From Chryseobacterium sp. 18061 (GTDB lineage: Bacteria > Pseudomonadota > Gammaproteobacteria > Enterobacterales > Enterobacteriaceae), in the NCBI GenBank assembly GCA_902706205.1, contig CACSKA010000007.1, positions 275,139 through 339,138 on the forward strand: a DNA stretch of 64,000 nucleotides. Reading direction: 5' to 3'. The notes under the pieces were generated by a model. The model saw nothing but the letters and a program-made list of their open reading frames with translations, made no database searches and was not told the DNA's origin. Position 1 is the first letter of the stretch; each line of letters begins with the position of its first letter. Position numbers and translations under genes: made by a program. Below are positions 49,892 to 59,522 of the stretch, one piece after another.

Positions 49892-50164
49892 ATGGCAATT
49901 TCACGTCTGACCCAGCAGGACATGACCGAGAAAGAACAACGCGAGCTGAAAACCCTCCTCGACCGCGCCCGCATCGCCCATGGCCGCCCGTTGACCAATG
50001 CAGAAAATAACAGCGTCAAAAAAGAGTACATCGACAAACTGATGGTAGAGCGGGAAGCAGAAGCCAAGAAAGCCCGCCAGTTAAAGAAAAACCAGGCGTA
50101 TAAAGTCGATAAAACAGCAACATTCACGTGGACTGCCAGCGCAGGGCCACGAGGAAAACGCTAA
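49892..50164 (+). CDS. yjbD: DUF3811 family protein YjbD
   Basis: A 90-residue, strongly charged cytoplasmic protein, matching E. coli YjbD over its full length (SRLTQQDMTEKEQRELKTLL; LLDRARIAHGRPLTNAENNS). It is mostly helical, with a lysine/arginine-rich second half (AEAKKARQLKKNQAYK), so nucleic-acid or ribosome contact is possible but unproven. Function is unknown. It converges on rluF, a 23S rRNA pseudouridine synthase, with a shared terminator between them. Confidence 0.94.
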   Translation: MAISRLTQQDMTEKEQRELKTLLDRARIAHGRPLTNAENNSVKKEYIDKLMVEREAEAKKARQLKKNQAYKVDKTATFTWTASAGPRGKR

Positions 50165-50189
50165 GCACTAAAAAGCCTGCGAAAGAACA

Positions 50190-50218
50190 AAAAATGCCGG
50201 GGATCTCCCGGCATTTTT
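50190..50218. terminator. Bidirectional terminator between yjbD and rluF
   Basis: AAAAATGCCGGG, loop, CCCGGCATTTTT: near-perfect dyad with A- and T-tracts. Confidence 0.93.
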
Positions 50219-50237
50219 CTTTTGAACTCAGAGCAGA

Positions 50238-51119
50238 TTACCGCCCTTTCTTTTTACGTCCTGGTGAGGCAAAACGCTTACGGTTTGCCAGTTCTGCCGG
50301 GGTTTTCGCCATGTTTTTTGCGCCACTGCTGGCAGGTTTCTTTGCCGGAGTGGTCGCAGTTTTCGGCTTAGCCTTCGCTTTTGCCGGTTTGGCTTCCGAG
50401 GACGAGTTTTCAATCAGCTTGAACAGTTCGATCAGTTCATCATCGGTCAGGTCACGCCATTCGCCTAATGGCAGTCCTTTCAGGCTGACGTTCATGATTC
50501 GCGTACGCTCAAGCTTGGTGACTTCAAACCCGAAATGTTCACACATGCGACGAATCTGACGATTCAGGCCCTGAACCAGGGTGATGCGGAAAGTGAACGG
50601 TGCTTCTCTTTTCACTTTGCATTTTTTCGTCACCGTGCCGAGGATCGGTACGCCCTTACCCATTCCCGCGATAAATTCATCCGTCACCGGTTTGTTGACC
50701 GTGACCAGATACTCTTTTTCATGGTCATTGCCGGCACGCAGGATTTTGTTCACCAGGTCGCCGTGGTTGGTGAGGAAAATCAGGCCCTGCGAGTCTTTGT
50801 CCAGGCGGCCAATTGGGAAAACGCGGCTGCTGTGGTTGACGAAATCGACAATGTTATCCTTCTCGCCGTTTTCAGTGGTGCTGACAATACCGACCGGCTT
50901 GTTCAATACGATTAACACCAAATCGTCTTCCTGACGCGGCTCGATGAGCTGGCCGTTAACTTTCACGACGTCGCCTGACACCACCTGATCGCCAATGGTG
51001 GCGCGTTTACCGTTGATGAGCACGTTGCCCTGTTCGATGTAGCGGTCGGCGTCACGACGTGAGCAGATGCCACTTTCGCTGATGTATTTGTTTAATCGGA
51101 TTGATTGAGTCGGCAGCAT
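50238..51119 (-). CDS. rluF: 23S rRNA pseudouridine(2604) synthase RluF
   Basis: A 293-residue RsuA-family pseudouridine synthase acting on U2604 of 23S rRNA (and U35 of tRNA-Tyr in E. coli). An S4 RNA-binding domain (about 7-65, with IRLNKYISESGICSRRDADR) precedes the catalytic domain with Asp107 in FPIGRLDKDSQGLIFLT. The TVNKPVTDEF and GLNRQIRRMCEHFG segments complete the active site. The C-terminal 45 residues are an Ala/Lys/Pro-rich basic tail, extra RNA-binding in nature. The ATG at 51119 has AGGAGAAAC upstream. The E. coli neighbour pepE is absent. Confidence 0.97.
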   Translation of the reverse strand: MLPTQSIRLNKYISESGICSRRDADRYIEQGNVLINGKRATIGDQVVSGDVVKVNGQLIEPRQEDDLVLIVLNKPVGIVSTTENGEKDNIVDFVNHSSRVFPIGRLDKDSQGLIFLTNHGDLVNKILRAGNDHEKEYLVTVNKPVTDEFIAGMGKGVPILGTVTKKCKVKREAPFTFRITLVQGLNRQIRRMCEHFGFEVTKLERTRIMNVSLKGLPLGEWRDLTDDELIELFKLIENSSSEAKPAKAKAKPKTATTPAKKPASSGAKNMAKTPAELANRKRFASPGRKKKGR

Positions 51120-51203
51120 AGTTTCTCCTGTAGAGGCGAACTATAGCAAAGGCCGATAGCCTTAGAAAACAGCTATCGGCCTGCGGATGTGGCGTGTTGC
51201 AGA

Positions 51204-52835
51204 TTAATAATCGTCGCGGTCGTCGTCTTCGTCCGGCTGTTCCATCACGCTGTACGCCACCGCACAGAATAGGGAGTTGAGACGCTTCATGTCACCGAGC
51301 AGCCCCAGGTGCAGCGAGCTGGTTTCGATACTCTGCACGTTTTGCTGATGCAGCCTGTCGACATGAGCATGTGAGTAGCGACGATTCAGGATGCGGAAAC
51401 GGTGCTTGTTACGGCGCAAACGGCGGGCGCTGTCGACGTCACCGGAGAAGAACACTGACATCGCCAGTTGCAGGTTGCTGAGCAGCTGCTCGAAAAGAAC
51501 ATCCAGTTCTTTCAGCCCTTCGACGGAAAAGGCCCGGCGCGCGGCCAGGGATTTATCGGCAATCTCACTGCCCATGCGCTCAATAATGTCGGAAGCCTGT
51601 TCGAGGTTCAGCGACATCTCAATGATTTCCGCCCAGCGTCGGGACTCCTCTTCTGCCAGCTCGTCCTTCGGCATCCGCGCCAGATACAGCTTGATGGCGG
51701 TGTAGAGCACGTTGACGTCGTCAGCGATTTTACGCAGCTCTTTCTCTTCGCGCGGCTCACCGTGAATCACCTTGTGCAGGCCCGCCATCATGTTTTCCAT
51801 CGCATCACCAATACGCAGCGTTTCACGGGCGGCGTTAGCCAACGCCAGCGTCGGTGTATCCAGCGCCGTTGGGTCGAGATGTTTCGGTTTCAGCCGCGCA
51901 TCCAGCTCCGGTACTTCCACGATAATGCGCTTGCAGAAGCGGGCCATCGGCTCAGCGAACGGCACCATCGCCAGGCAGCGGATCAGGTTGTAGAACACGT
52001 GGAAATAGATAACCAGTTCAGATTTTGCCACAGGCAGGCGGGCCATCACGTCCGCCAGTATGTGCACGAACGGCAGAACAATAACACTGCCCACCAGCTT
52101 AAACAGCAGGCTGCCGAGTGCTACGCGACGCGCGGCGGCATTGGCGGTGCTGTTGTTCAGCATCGCCAACAGGCCAGACCCCAGATTCGCACCTATTACC
52201 AGACAGAGCGCGACCGGGAACGAAATCACGCCGGTGGCCGTTAAGGTCGCGGTCAACAGCACGGCGGCCAAGCTTGAGTAAGTGATGACCGCGAACAGTG
52301 CGCCAATTAGCGCATCGAGCATAATATCGCCGGTTAGCGAGGCGAAAATTACCTGTACGCCATTGGCCTGGGTTATCGGGTGAACGGCCTGAACAATCAG
52401 TTCCAGTGCCAGCAGGATGAGCCCGAGGCCAATCCCCACACGCCCCAACTGCCCAGCGCGCGTTTGTTTACGCCCGAGGAAGAAGATAACGCCGACGAAA
52501 ATCAGTAGCGGCGACAGCCAGGAAAGATCGAAGGTCAGCACACGGGCCATCAGCGCGGTACCAACGTCGGCACCGAGGACGATAACCAGCGCAGGCGTCA
52601 GCGCCACTAAATCTTGCGCGACAAACGAGGTGACCAGCATGGTGGTGGCATTGCTGCTCTGCACCAGTGCAGTGACGCCAATTCCCGCGCAGAAGGCGAG
52701 CGGTTTCTTTTCGACGCTGCGGCTCAGCACGGTGCGCAAACGGGCGCCGAAAACGCGCATAACGCCGGTTCGGACGATATGTGTGCCCCAGACCAAGAGC
52801 GCCACAGCGGATAGCAGGTGTAATAAAGTGAGCAC
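51204..52835 (-). CDS. yjbB: Na/Pi cotransporter family protein YjbB
   Basis: A 543-residue inner-membrane protein, the same length as in E. coli. Two Na+/Pi cotransporter repeats (QSSNATTMLV near 61-70 and a matching TYSSLAAVLLTATL region near 190-203) lie within about ten helices, and a C-terminal PhoU-like helical domain (about 340-520) follows. In E. coli overproduction of YjbB exports phosphate. The gene stands alone, with promoter sequence in the gap to metH, and ends in an acidic tail (EQPDEDDDRDDY). Confidence 0.95.
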   Translation of the reverse strand: MLTLLHLLSAVALLVWGTHIVRTGVMRVFGARLRTVLSRSVEKKPLAFCAGIGVTALVQSSNATTMLVTSFVAQDLVALTPALVIVLGADVGTALMARVLTFDLSWLSPLLIFVGVIFFLGRKQTRAGQLGRVGIGLGLILLALELIVQAVHPITQANGVQVIFASLTGDIMLDALIGALFAVITYSSLAAVLLTATLTATGVISFPVALCLVIGANLGSGLLAMLNNSTANAAARRVALGSLLFKLVGSVIVLPFVHILADVMARLPVAKSELVIYFHVFYNLIRCLAMVPFAEPMARFCKRIIVEVPELDARLKPKHLDPTALDTPTLALANAARETLRIGDAMENMMAGLHKVIHGEPREEKELRKIADDVNVLYTAIKLYLARMPKDELAEEESRRWAEIIEMSLNLEQASDIIERMGSEIADKSLAARRAFSVEGLKELDVLFEQLLSNLQLAMSVFFSGDVDSARRLRRNKHRFRILNRRYSHAHVDRLHQQNVQSIETSSLHLGLLGDMKRLNSLFCAVAYSVMEQPDEDDDRDDY

Positions 52836-52918
52836 GGGTTATTTTTCTCCTTATCGTTATATGGGATATGTATCCTCACCCCCTTTCAGTATAAGGGTTT
52901 ACGTACAATAAAGAGACA

Positions 52919-52937
52919 AGGCGCCGTTAGGGCGCCT
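52919..52937 (-). terminator. metH terminator
   Basis: On the minus strand GAGGCGCC, loop CTAAC, GGCGCCTTGTCTCTTT: a strong 7-bp GC stem with an imperfect U-rich tail, 35 bases past the metH stop. Confidence 0.75.
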
Positions 52938-52971
52938 CGTTTGTTGTAAGGAAAGATGACAGATTTATGAC

Positions 52972-55900
52972 TTAATCAGCGTCATATCCCAAGTTCGGCG
53001 CTAGCCAGCGTTCGGCCTCTGCGACGCTCATTCCCTTGCGGAAGGCATAGTCTTCCACCTGATCGCGCTGAATTTGCGCAATGGCGTAGTACTTGCTGTC
53101 CGGGTGGCTGAAGTACCAGCCCGAAACCGAGGCGCCTGGCCACATGGCGTAAGACTCAGTGAGTTTCATACCCGTGTGGGTTTCGGCATCCAGCAACTGC
53201 CAGATAGTGGCTTTTTCGGTATGTTCCGGACACGCCGGGTAACCCGGCGCCGGGCGAATACCTTGATAGTTTTCGCGAATGAGTTCCTCATTGCTGAGGT
53301 TTTCATTGGCGGCATAGCCCCAGTGCACTTTGCGCACGCGTTCATGCAGGTATTCCGCGAAGGCTTCCGCCAAACGATCGGCAAGCGCCTTGATCATGAT
53401 TTTGTTGTAGTCGTCATGCTGCGCATCAAACGCATCGGCTAGCGCATCTTCCTCCAGCCCACCGGTGACCGCAAAGGCACCGAGATAATCCGCTTTTCCG
53501 GACGTTTTTGGCGCGACAAAATCAGACAGGCAGTAGTTGGCGAAGCCTACCTTTTCCGTCTGTTGGCGCAGATGACGACTGACCGCCAGCACGTGCGTGC
53601 GGGTTTCATCGCGATAAATTTCAATGTCGTCGCCGATACGGTTCGCCGGGAACAAGCCCACGACGCCGCGCGGGTTCAGCGATGTGTTCGCACTGAGGTT
53701 ATCGAGCATTTCATTCGCATCGGCAAACAGGCGTTTGGCCTCTTCGCCCACCACTTCATCTTCAAGAATGCGCGGATATTTTCCCGCCAGCGACCAGGTC
53801 ATGAAGAATGGCGTCCAGTCGATGTAATTACGCAGCGTTTCGATGCTGGCACTGACCGCCTGCACGCCGAGGCGATGCGCGACCGGTGGCGTGTAGCTTG
53901 CCCAGTCGAAGGCCAAATCGTTATCGCGGGCGGCCAGTAATGACACCGGCGGCGTGCGCGGCTTTTTACGCGCGTGCTGGATACGCACCGTGTCATATTC
54001 CTGACGCGTGCGGGCAACAAACGCATCACGCTGCGTCGCCGAGAGCAGTGCAGAAACCACGCCCACGGTGCGCGAGGCGTTCTGCACATACACCGTCGGG
54101 CCGCTGTAGTTCTGCTCGATTTTCACCGCCGTGTGCGCTTTCGAGGTCGTTGCGCCGCCAATCAGCAACGGAATGGTGAAACCCTGACGCTCCATTTCTT
54201 TCGCCACGTTGACCATTTCGTCCAGCGACGGGGTAATCAACCCGGAGAGGCCAATCAGGTCGGCATTCACTTCGCGCGCGGTTTTGAGGATTTTGTCGGT
54301 CGGGACCATCACGCCAAGATCGATAATCTCGTAGTTGTTACATTGCAGCACGACGCCAACGATATTCTTGCCGATGTCATGCACGTCCCCCTTCACGGTG
54401 GCGATGACCATTTTTCCGTTGGTGGAACCTTTCTCTTTGCTGGCTTCAATGTACGGTTCAAGGTACGCCACCGCCTGTTTCATCACGCGGGCGGATTTCA
54501 CCACCTGCGGCAGGAACATTTTGCCTTCGCTGAACAGGTCGCCGACCACGTTCATGCCGTCCATCAGCGGTCCTTCGATAACTTCGATTGGCCTCGAGGC
54601 CTGTTGGCGCGCTTCTTCGGTATCGATCTCGATAAATTCTGTGATGCCTTTGACCAGCGAATACTCGAGGCGTTTTTTCACCTCCCAGCTACGCCATTCA
54701 GCTTGCTGAGTATTGGCCGCGTCATCGGCTTTGCTGCCGCGGTATTTTTCTGCGAGATCCAGCAAACGTTCGGTGCTGTCATCACGACGGTTGAGCACTA
54801 CGTCTTCCACCGCGTCGCGCAATTCAGCGGGCAAATCGTCATAAATCGCCAGTTGTCCGGCGTTGACGATCCCCATGTCCATCCCGTTGCGGATCGCGTA
54901 GTAGAGGAACACGGCGTGGATGGCTTCGCGCACCGGGTCGTTGCCGCGGAACGAGAAGGAGACGTTAGAAACGCCGCCGGAAATCAGCGCGTGAGGCAAC
55001 TCGCGTTTGATGTCTTCGCACGCGCCGATGAAGTCCTGCGCGTAGTTGTTGTGCTCTTCGATACCGGTCGCAACGGCGAAGATATTGGGGTCGAAGATAA
55101 TGTCTTCCGGTGGGAAGCCCACGTCTTCGGTCAGAATTTTATAGGCACGGGTGCAGATTTCGATTTTGCGCGCGCGGGTATCGGCCTGGCCAATTTCATC
55201 AAACGCCATTACCACCACGGCAGCGCCGTAACGACGGACTTTTTTGGCGTGAGCGACGAAGGCTTCGACGCCCTCTTTCATCGAAATGGAGTTAACGATG
55301 CCTTTGCCCTGAATACACTTCAGACCTTTTTCGATAACCTCCCACTTCGAGGAGTCGATCATAATGGGCACGCGGGCGATGTCTGGCTCACCGGCAATCA
55401 GGTTCAGGAAGCGCACCATTGCCGCTTCGGCATCGAGCATCCCTTCATCCATGTTAATGTCGATTATCTGCGCGCCGCTTTCCACCTGCTGAAGGGCAAC
55501 GTCCAGCGCTTCAGCGTATTTCTCTTCTTTTATCAGACGCTTAAATTTGGCTGAGCCCGTGACGTTGGTACGTTCCCCGACGTTCACAAACAGGCTCTCA
55601 GCGCCGATATTCAACGGCTCAAGGCCCGCCAGACGGCAGGCAACCGGCAGTTCAGGAAGCGGGCGTGGCGCAAGACCTTCCACCGCACGGCTCATCGCCG
55701 CAATGTGCTCCGGCGTGGTGCCGCAGCAACCGCCGACGATATTCAGAAATCCGGACTGCGCCCATTCACGAATTTGCGCCGCCATGGTGTCGGCATCGAG
55801 GTCATATTCCCCGAAGGCATTCGGTAAACCTGCGTTCGGGTGCGCCGTAACGTAGCACTCCGCAATGCGCGACAGCTCCTGTACGTACTGGCGCAGTTCA

Positions 55901-56655
55901 TCTGGCCCCAGCGCGCAGTTCAAACCAAACGACAGCGCATCCGCATGACGTAGCGAGTTATAGAACGCTTCCGTAGTTTGCCCGGAAAGCGTACGGCCGG
56001 AAGCATCGGTGATGGTGCCGGAAATCATGATCGGCAGATCAACGCCTAACGCTTCCATTTCCTCTTTCACCGCGTAAATCGCGGCTTTGGCATTGAGGGT
56101 GTCAAAAACGGTTTCGATAAGAATCAGGTCTGAGCCCCCTTCCACCAGCGCTTTGGTGGATTCACGGTAGGCGACCACCAGCTGATCGAAGGTGACATTA
56201 CGAAATGCCGGATCGTTTACATCGGGAGAAATAGATGCCGTGCGGTTAGTCGGGCCAAGTACTCCGGCGACATAACGCGGTTTGTGCGGCGTGCGGGCCG
56301 TCCATTCATCGGCACAGGCGCGAGCCAGCTTTGCCGCCGTGAAGTTGATCTCCGCCGACAGCGATTCCATATGGTAATCCGCCATGGCGATGGTCGTTGA
56401 GTTAAAGGTATTGGTCTCAACGATGTCCGCCCCGGCCTCGAAATAGGCGTTATGGATGGCTGCAATGATGTCCGGTTTGGTCAGCACCAGCAGGTCGTTG
56501 TTGCCTTTCAGGTCACTCGACCATTCAGCGAAGCGTTCGCCACGGTAATCTTCTTCATTCAGGCGATAGCTCTGGATCATGGTGCCCATGCCCCCGTCCA
56601 GAACCAGGATTCTATCTTTTAATTGCTGCTTCAGCTGCTTTTCGATGGTGCTCAC
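52972..56655 (-). CDS. metH: Cobalamin-dependent methionine synthase MetH
   Basis: A 1227-residue enzyme that passes a methyl group from methyltetrahydrofolate through cobalamin to homocysteine. Four modules are seen: homocysteine/zinc (1-325, with VGGCCGTTPEHIAAM giving two zinc cysteines), folate (about 355-615), cobalamin (about 650-896, with DVHDIGKNIVGVVL whose His is the lower ligand), and the AdoMet reactivation domain (897-1227, with ENYQGIRPAPGYPACPEHTE). The start is a GTG at 56655 (VSTIEKQLKQQLKDRILVLD), because it gives the E. coli length and has GGGAGT upstream. The longer frame is rejected. It is divergent from iclR. Confidence 0.97.
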   Translation of the reverse strand: MSTIEKQLKQQLKDRILVLDGGMGTMIQSYRLNEEDYRGERFAEWSSDLKGNNDLLVLTKPDIIAAIHNAYFEAGADIVETNTFNSTTIAMADYHMESLSAEINFTAAKLARACADEWTARTPHKPRYVAGVLGPTNRTASISPDVNDPAFRNVTFDQLVVAYRESTKALVEGGSDLILIETVFDTLNAKAAIYAVKEEMEALGVDLPIMISGTITDASGRTLSGQTTEAFYNSLRHADALSFGLNCALGPDELRQYVQELSRIAECYVTAHPNAGLPNAFGEYDLDADTMAAQIREWAQSGFLNIVGGCCGTTPEHIAAMSRAVEGLAPRPLPELPVACRLAGLEPLNIGAESLFVNVGERTNVTGSAKFKRLIKEEKYAEALDVALQQVESGAQIIDINMDEGMLDAEAAMVRFLNLIAGEPDIARVPIMIDSSKWEVIEKGLKCIQGKGIVNSISMKEGVEAFVAHAKKVRRYGAAVVVMAFDEIGQADTRARKIEICTRAYKILTEDVGFPPEDIIFDPNIFAVATGIEEHNNYAQDFIGACEDIKRELPHALISGGVSNVSFSFRGNDPVREAIHAVFLYYAIRNGMDMGIVNAGQLAIYDDLPAELRDAVEDVVLNRRDDSTERLLDLAEKYRGSKADDAANTQQAEWRSWEVKKRLEYSLVKGITEFIEIDTEEARQQASRPIEVIEGPLMDGMNVVGDLFSEGKMFLPQVVKSARVMKQAVAYLEPYIEASKEKGSTNGKMVIATVKGDVHDIGKNIVGVVLQCNNYEIIDLGVMVPTDKILKTAREVNADLIGLSGLITPSLDEMVNVAKEMERQGFTIPLLIGGATTSKAHTAVKIEQNYSGPTVYVQNASRTVGVVSALLSATQRDAFVARTRQEYDTVRIQHARKKPRTPPVSLLAARDNDLAFDWASYTPPVAHRLGVQAVSASIETLRNYIDWTPFFMTWSLAGKYPRILEDEVVGEEAKRLFADANEMLDNLSANTSLNPRGVVGLFPANRIGDDIEIYRDETRTHVLAVSRHLRQQTEKVGFANYCLSDFVAPKTSGKADYLGAFAVTGGLEEDALADAFDAQHDDYNKIMIKALADRLAEAFAEYLHERVRKVHWGYAANENLSNEELIRENYQGIRPAPGYPACPEHTEKATIWQLLDAETHTGMKLTESYAMWPGASVSGWYFSHPDSKYYAIAQIQRDQVEDYAFRKGMSVAEAERWLAPNLGYDAD

Positions 56656-56683
56656 GCGGACTCCCGACAACGCTCTTATCAAC

Positions 56684-56698
56684 ATGCCATAGTGGCAT
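56684..56698. promoter_or_regulatory. Palindrome in the metH 5' region
   Basis: ATGCCA-TAG-TGGCAT is a perfect 6-bp dyad with a 3-base centre, 29 bases upstream of the metH GTG. It is either a transcription-factor site or a leader hairpin. Confidence 0.4.
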
Positions 56699-56729
56699 AT
56701 TCAACTACCGTGGAAAAGAGAGCCAGGCG

Positions 56730-56746
56730 GAACATGAGAGATGTTC
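56730..56746. promoter_or_regulatory. Possible MetR-type site upstream of metH
   Basis: GAACAT-GAGAG-ATGTTC is a perfect dyad. It resembles the MetR consensus TGAA-N5-TTCA in its TGAAC half, and MetR regulates metH in E. coli. Confidence 0.45.
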
Positions 56747-56784
56747 ACTGCCACTGCTCCGATCAGTTCTGATAACGGTTGCAT

Positions 56785-56816
56785 TATAATCAAATAAAAC
56801 GAAAATGATTTCCACG
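56785..56816 (+). promoter_or_regulatory. iclR promoter and IclR operator
   Basis: A perfect -10 TATAAT at 56785-56790 is followed at 56801-56816 by GAAAATGATTTCCACG, which resembles the E. coli IclR autoregulatory operator. Bound IclR would cover the start of transcription. Confidence 0.75.
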
Positions 56817-56837
56817 ATACAGAATAAGGAGCTCGTC

Positions 56838-57668
56838 ATGGTTGCAACTGTTCCCGCAAAACGTGGCAGAAAACCCGCCCCTGCCGCAGCAGCCCCACAG
56901 CCCACCGGCCAGGTACAGTCGCTGACACGCGGCCTGAAGCTACTGGAGTCGATTGCAGAATCCCATGGCAGCGTGGCGTTGACCGAGCTGGCGCAGCAGG
57001 CTGGCCTGCCGAACTCCACCACTCACCGCCTGTTGACTACCATGCAGCAGCAGGGCTTTGTTCGTCAGACCGGCGATCTCGGCCACTGGACGGTGGGCGC
57101 GCACGCCTTCATCGTGGGTAGCAGTTTCCTGCAAAGCCGTAACCTGCTGGCGATTGTACATCCAATCCTACGCAAGTTGATGGATGACTCCGGAGAAACG
57201 GTAAACCTGGCAGTGCTCGACCAGAGCGACCATCAAGCGATCATCATCGATCAGGTACAGTGTACGCAGCTGATGCGCATGTCCGCGCCGATCGGCGGCA
57301 AACTTCCGATGCATGCATCAGGCGCCGGGAAGGCATTTTTATCTCAATTGACTGACGAGCAGGTGAGCGGGTTGCTGCACCGGAAAGGGCTGCACGCCTA
57401 CACGCACGCAACCCTGGTTTCGCCGGTACATCTAAAAGAAGATTTGGCGCAGATTCGCAAGCGCGGTTACTCGTTTGATGATGAAGAGCACGCGCTGGGC
57501 CTGCGTTGTGTGGCGGCGTGTATTTACGATGAACACCGCGAACCGTTTGCCGCCATCTCTATTTCAGGGCCAATTTCCCGTGTGACCGACGATCGCGTGA
57601 CCGAGCTTGGGGCGCTGGTGATTAAGGCGGCGAAAGAAGTGACGCTGGCGTTTGGTGGAACGCGTTAA
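56838..57668 (+). CDS. iclR: Acetate operon repressor IclR
   Basis: A 276-residue regulator. A proline/alanine-rich leader is followed by a winged helix-turn-helix (about 30-85, with LTELAQQAGLPNSTTHRLLT) and the IclR effector domain (about 105-270, with SAPIGGKLPMHASGAGKAFL and LVSPVHLKEDLAQIRKRGYS), which binds pyruvate or glyoxylate. It represses aceBAK and itself. The ATG at 56838 (MVATVPAKRGRKPA) is chosen over one 11 codons upstream because AAGGAG lies just before it and the upstream codons overlap the operator. It converges on aceK, so the regulator and its target operon adjoin. E. coli arpA, which separates them there, is absent. Confidence 0.98.
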   Translation: MVATVPAKRGRKPAPAAAAPQPTGQVQSLTRGLKLLESIAESHGSVALTELAQQAGLPNSTTHRLLTTMQQQGFVRQTGDLGHWTVGAHAFIVGSSFLQSRNLLAIVHPILRKLMDDSGETVNLAVLDQSDHQAIIIDQVQCTQLMRMSAPIGGKLPMHASGAGKAFLSQLTDEQVSGLLHRKGLHAYTHATLVSPVHLKEDLAQIRKRGYSFDDEEHALGLRCVAACIYDEHREPFAAISISGPISRVTDDRVTELGALVIKAAKEVTLAFGGTR

Positions 57669-57716
57669 GGCGAGTGCGGTTTGATGTCCCAACCTACAGT
57701 GACACGGCGAAAACAG

Positions 57717-57747
57717 TAAAAACGGCAACCTTGAGGTTGCCGTTTTG
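57717..57747. terminator. Bidirectional terminator between iclR and aceK
   Basis: AAAACGGCAACC, loop TTGA, GGTTGCCGTTTTG: perfect 10-bp stem with A- and T-tracts, four bases beyond the aceK stop. Confidence 0.93.
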
Positions 57748-57750
57748 CTT

Positions 57751-59478
57751 TTACTTCCGCACGCTAAATCGTTGTCGCTTACGGTAGGCAAACACATCTT
57801 CCACATGTCCGTCCCTAATGCGCGTTTGCAGGCCTCGCCAGTAGTCTGCGCGCAGCAGTTCAGCGTGCATTTCCTCAAACAACGGGCCAATACGCGCATC
57901 CGTACATAACCAGTGACGAAACTCTTCAGGGAAGACATCCCCCGGTGAGACGCTGTACCACGGCTCGCTGGCGAGCTCATCTTCCGGGTAACGCGGCGGC
58001 GGGATGTCGCGGAAATTCACTTCCGTCATGTAGCAAATTTCATCGTAATCATAAAATACGACCCGCCCGTGGCGCGTGACGCCGAAGTTTTTGAATAGCA
58101 TGTCGCCGGGGAAAATATTGGCCGCCGCCAGCTGGCGAATAGCGTTTCCGTATTCTTCCACCGCATCACGTAACTGCTGGCCGTTGACCCGTTCCAGCCA
58201 AATATTGAGCGGCACCATCCTCCGTTCAATGTAGAGATGACTGATGGCGATGCGGTCCCCGAGATCGGTGATTTTCTGCGGGACTTCCTGCCACAGTAGG
58301 GCGAGCAGCGCGGGAGATATTTGCCGTTTTTCCAGCACGAAGTTTTCAAACTCCTGCGTGTCGGCCATTCGCCCAACGCGATCGTGTTCTTTGACCAACT
58401 GATAACAGGCCCGCACGTGCGCCGCATTCATCTCCTTTTGTGGCGCAAACCTGTCTTTGATGACCTTAAATACCCGGTCAAAACCGGGGAGCGTGAAAAC
58501 CAGCATCACCATGCCACGGATACCCGGCGCTTCGATAAACTGCTCTTCTGTTTGGCGAATATAGGTCAGATACTCGCGATAGCTTTCCGTTTTGCCATGC
58601 TTCTGGCAGCCAATCGCCATGTACAGTTCAGCGGTGGTTTTGCCCGGCAGTATTTCCCGCAGCCATTCGACTAATGCCGCCGGGAGGGGCGCATAAACCA
58701 TGAAATAGGAACGAGCGAAACCAAAAACAATGCTGGCCTCGGCGCTGGTCGTCAGACAGGTATCAACGAATAACTGGCCTTCATCGCTACGATGCACCGG
58801 CAACAGCAGCGGCACGATGCCTTCGGGCGTGTGCAACTTAGCCACCAGCCAGGCCGCTTTATTGCGATAAAACAGTTCGTTCGCCATTTGCAGATACGAT
58901 TCGCGTAAAACGTCTGCCCCAAATGCATCTATCAGATGCGCCACGATATATCCCACATCGCGCGCTTTATCCTGCCACGGCAGGCGCAGCGGCAGGTCTG
59001 TCAGCATTTGATTGAGCAGCGCCTCCCAGCCATTATCCGGGTAAAAATCTTTCGCCAGTGGGCGAGGAATGGCGCGAAAGCGGCGCTCCGGCTGAGAGCT
59101 GAAAATAAAAAGCCGCTCGGGAGTCAGCGAGCGGTGGTCAAATAACCGGCAATACACAGAGTTAAAAAAGCTTTCGGCAATTTCAAAGCGAGGGTAATCA
59201 GGCAGCAGCGCGGTGTAATGCTCTTTCACCCGCAGTAAAAAAGCCGCATCAGGACTTTTACCTTCCGTGATACAACGCAGCTGTTCCACTACCAGGCCCA
59301 CATGATGGTCGTACAGATGAATACGCTGTTTCATCGCCTGTTGTACCGCGTGCCAGTCTGCCTGCTCGAAACGCTGCTGCGCCCCGGAAGTGACTTCCAG
59401 AAAGCGGCCATACTGCGCGTCGAATCCTTGCAGAATAGTTTGAGCGATTAACAGTTCGAGGCCACGCGTCATCTGCAT
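57751..59478 (-). CDS. aceK: Isocitrate dehydrogenase kinase/phosphatase AceK
   Basis: A 575-residue bifunctional enzyme (578 in E. coli) that inactivates isocitrate dehydrogenase by phosphorylation, sending isocitrate into the glyoxylate shunt, and reverses this when energy falls. The regulatory N-terminal domain (about 1-310) is followed by the kinase/phosphatase domain with the P-loop-like GIRGMVMLVFTLPGFDRVFK near 318-337, whose lysine contacts ATP, and the magnesium segment FYDYDEICYMTEVNF near 475. It is third in the aceBAK operon, 44 bases after aceA. The gap is short and lacks the REP elements that lower aceK expression in E. coli. Confidence 0.98.
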   Translation of the reverse strand: MQMTRGLELLIAQTILQGFDAQYGRFLEVTSGAQQRFEQADWHAVQQAMKQRIHLYDHHVGLVVEQLRCITEGKSPDAAFLLRVKEHYTALLPDYPRFEIAESFFNSVYCRLFDHRSLTPERLFIFSSQPERRFRAIPRPLAKDFYPDNGWEALLNQMLTDLPLRLPWQDKARDVGYIVAHLIDAFGADVLRESYLQMANELFYRNKAAWLVAKLHTPEGIVPLLLPVHRSDEGQLFVDTCLTTSAEASIVFGFARSYFMVYAPLPAALVEWLREILPGKTTAELYMAIGCQKHGKTESYREYLTYIRQTEEQFIEAPGIRGMVMLVFTLPGFDRVFKVIKDRFAPQKEMNAAHVRACYQLVKEHDRVGRMADTQEFENFVLEKRQISPALLALLWQEVPQKITDLGDRIAISHLYIERRMVPLNIWLERVNGQQLRDAVEEYGNAIRQLAAANIFPGDMLFKNFGVTRHGRVVFYDYDEICYMTEVNFRDIPPPRYPEDELASEPWYSVSPGDVFPEEFRHWLCTDARIGPLFEEMHAELLRADYWRGLQTRIRDGHVEDVFAYRKRQRFSVRK

Positions 59479-59522
59479 CTCCGGTGTGGGTTCCTCTCTC
59501 CCCGCAGGAAGAGACGAAAAAA

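Noticed and set aside
17581..52970. Identical 14-base string TGACAGATTTATGAC-like at 17581-17595 and 52957-52970
   Set aside because: It is a short match near two stop codons without dyad symmetry or further extension, so chance or trivial similarity is sufficient.
53974..55554. 526-codon frame antisense to metH
   Set aside because: It is a shadow of metH with His/Phe/Arg-rich composition. metH itself is complete and conserved.
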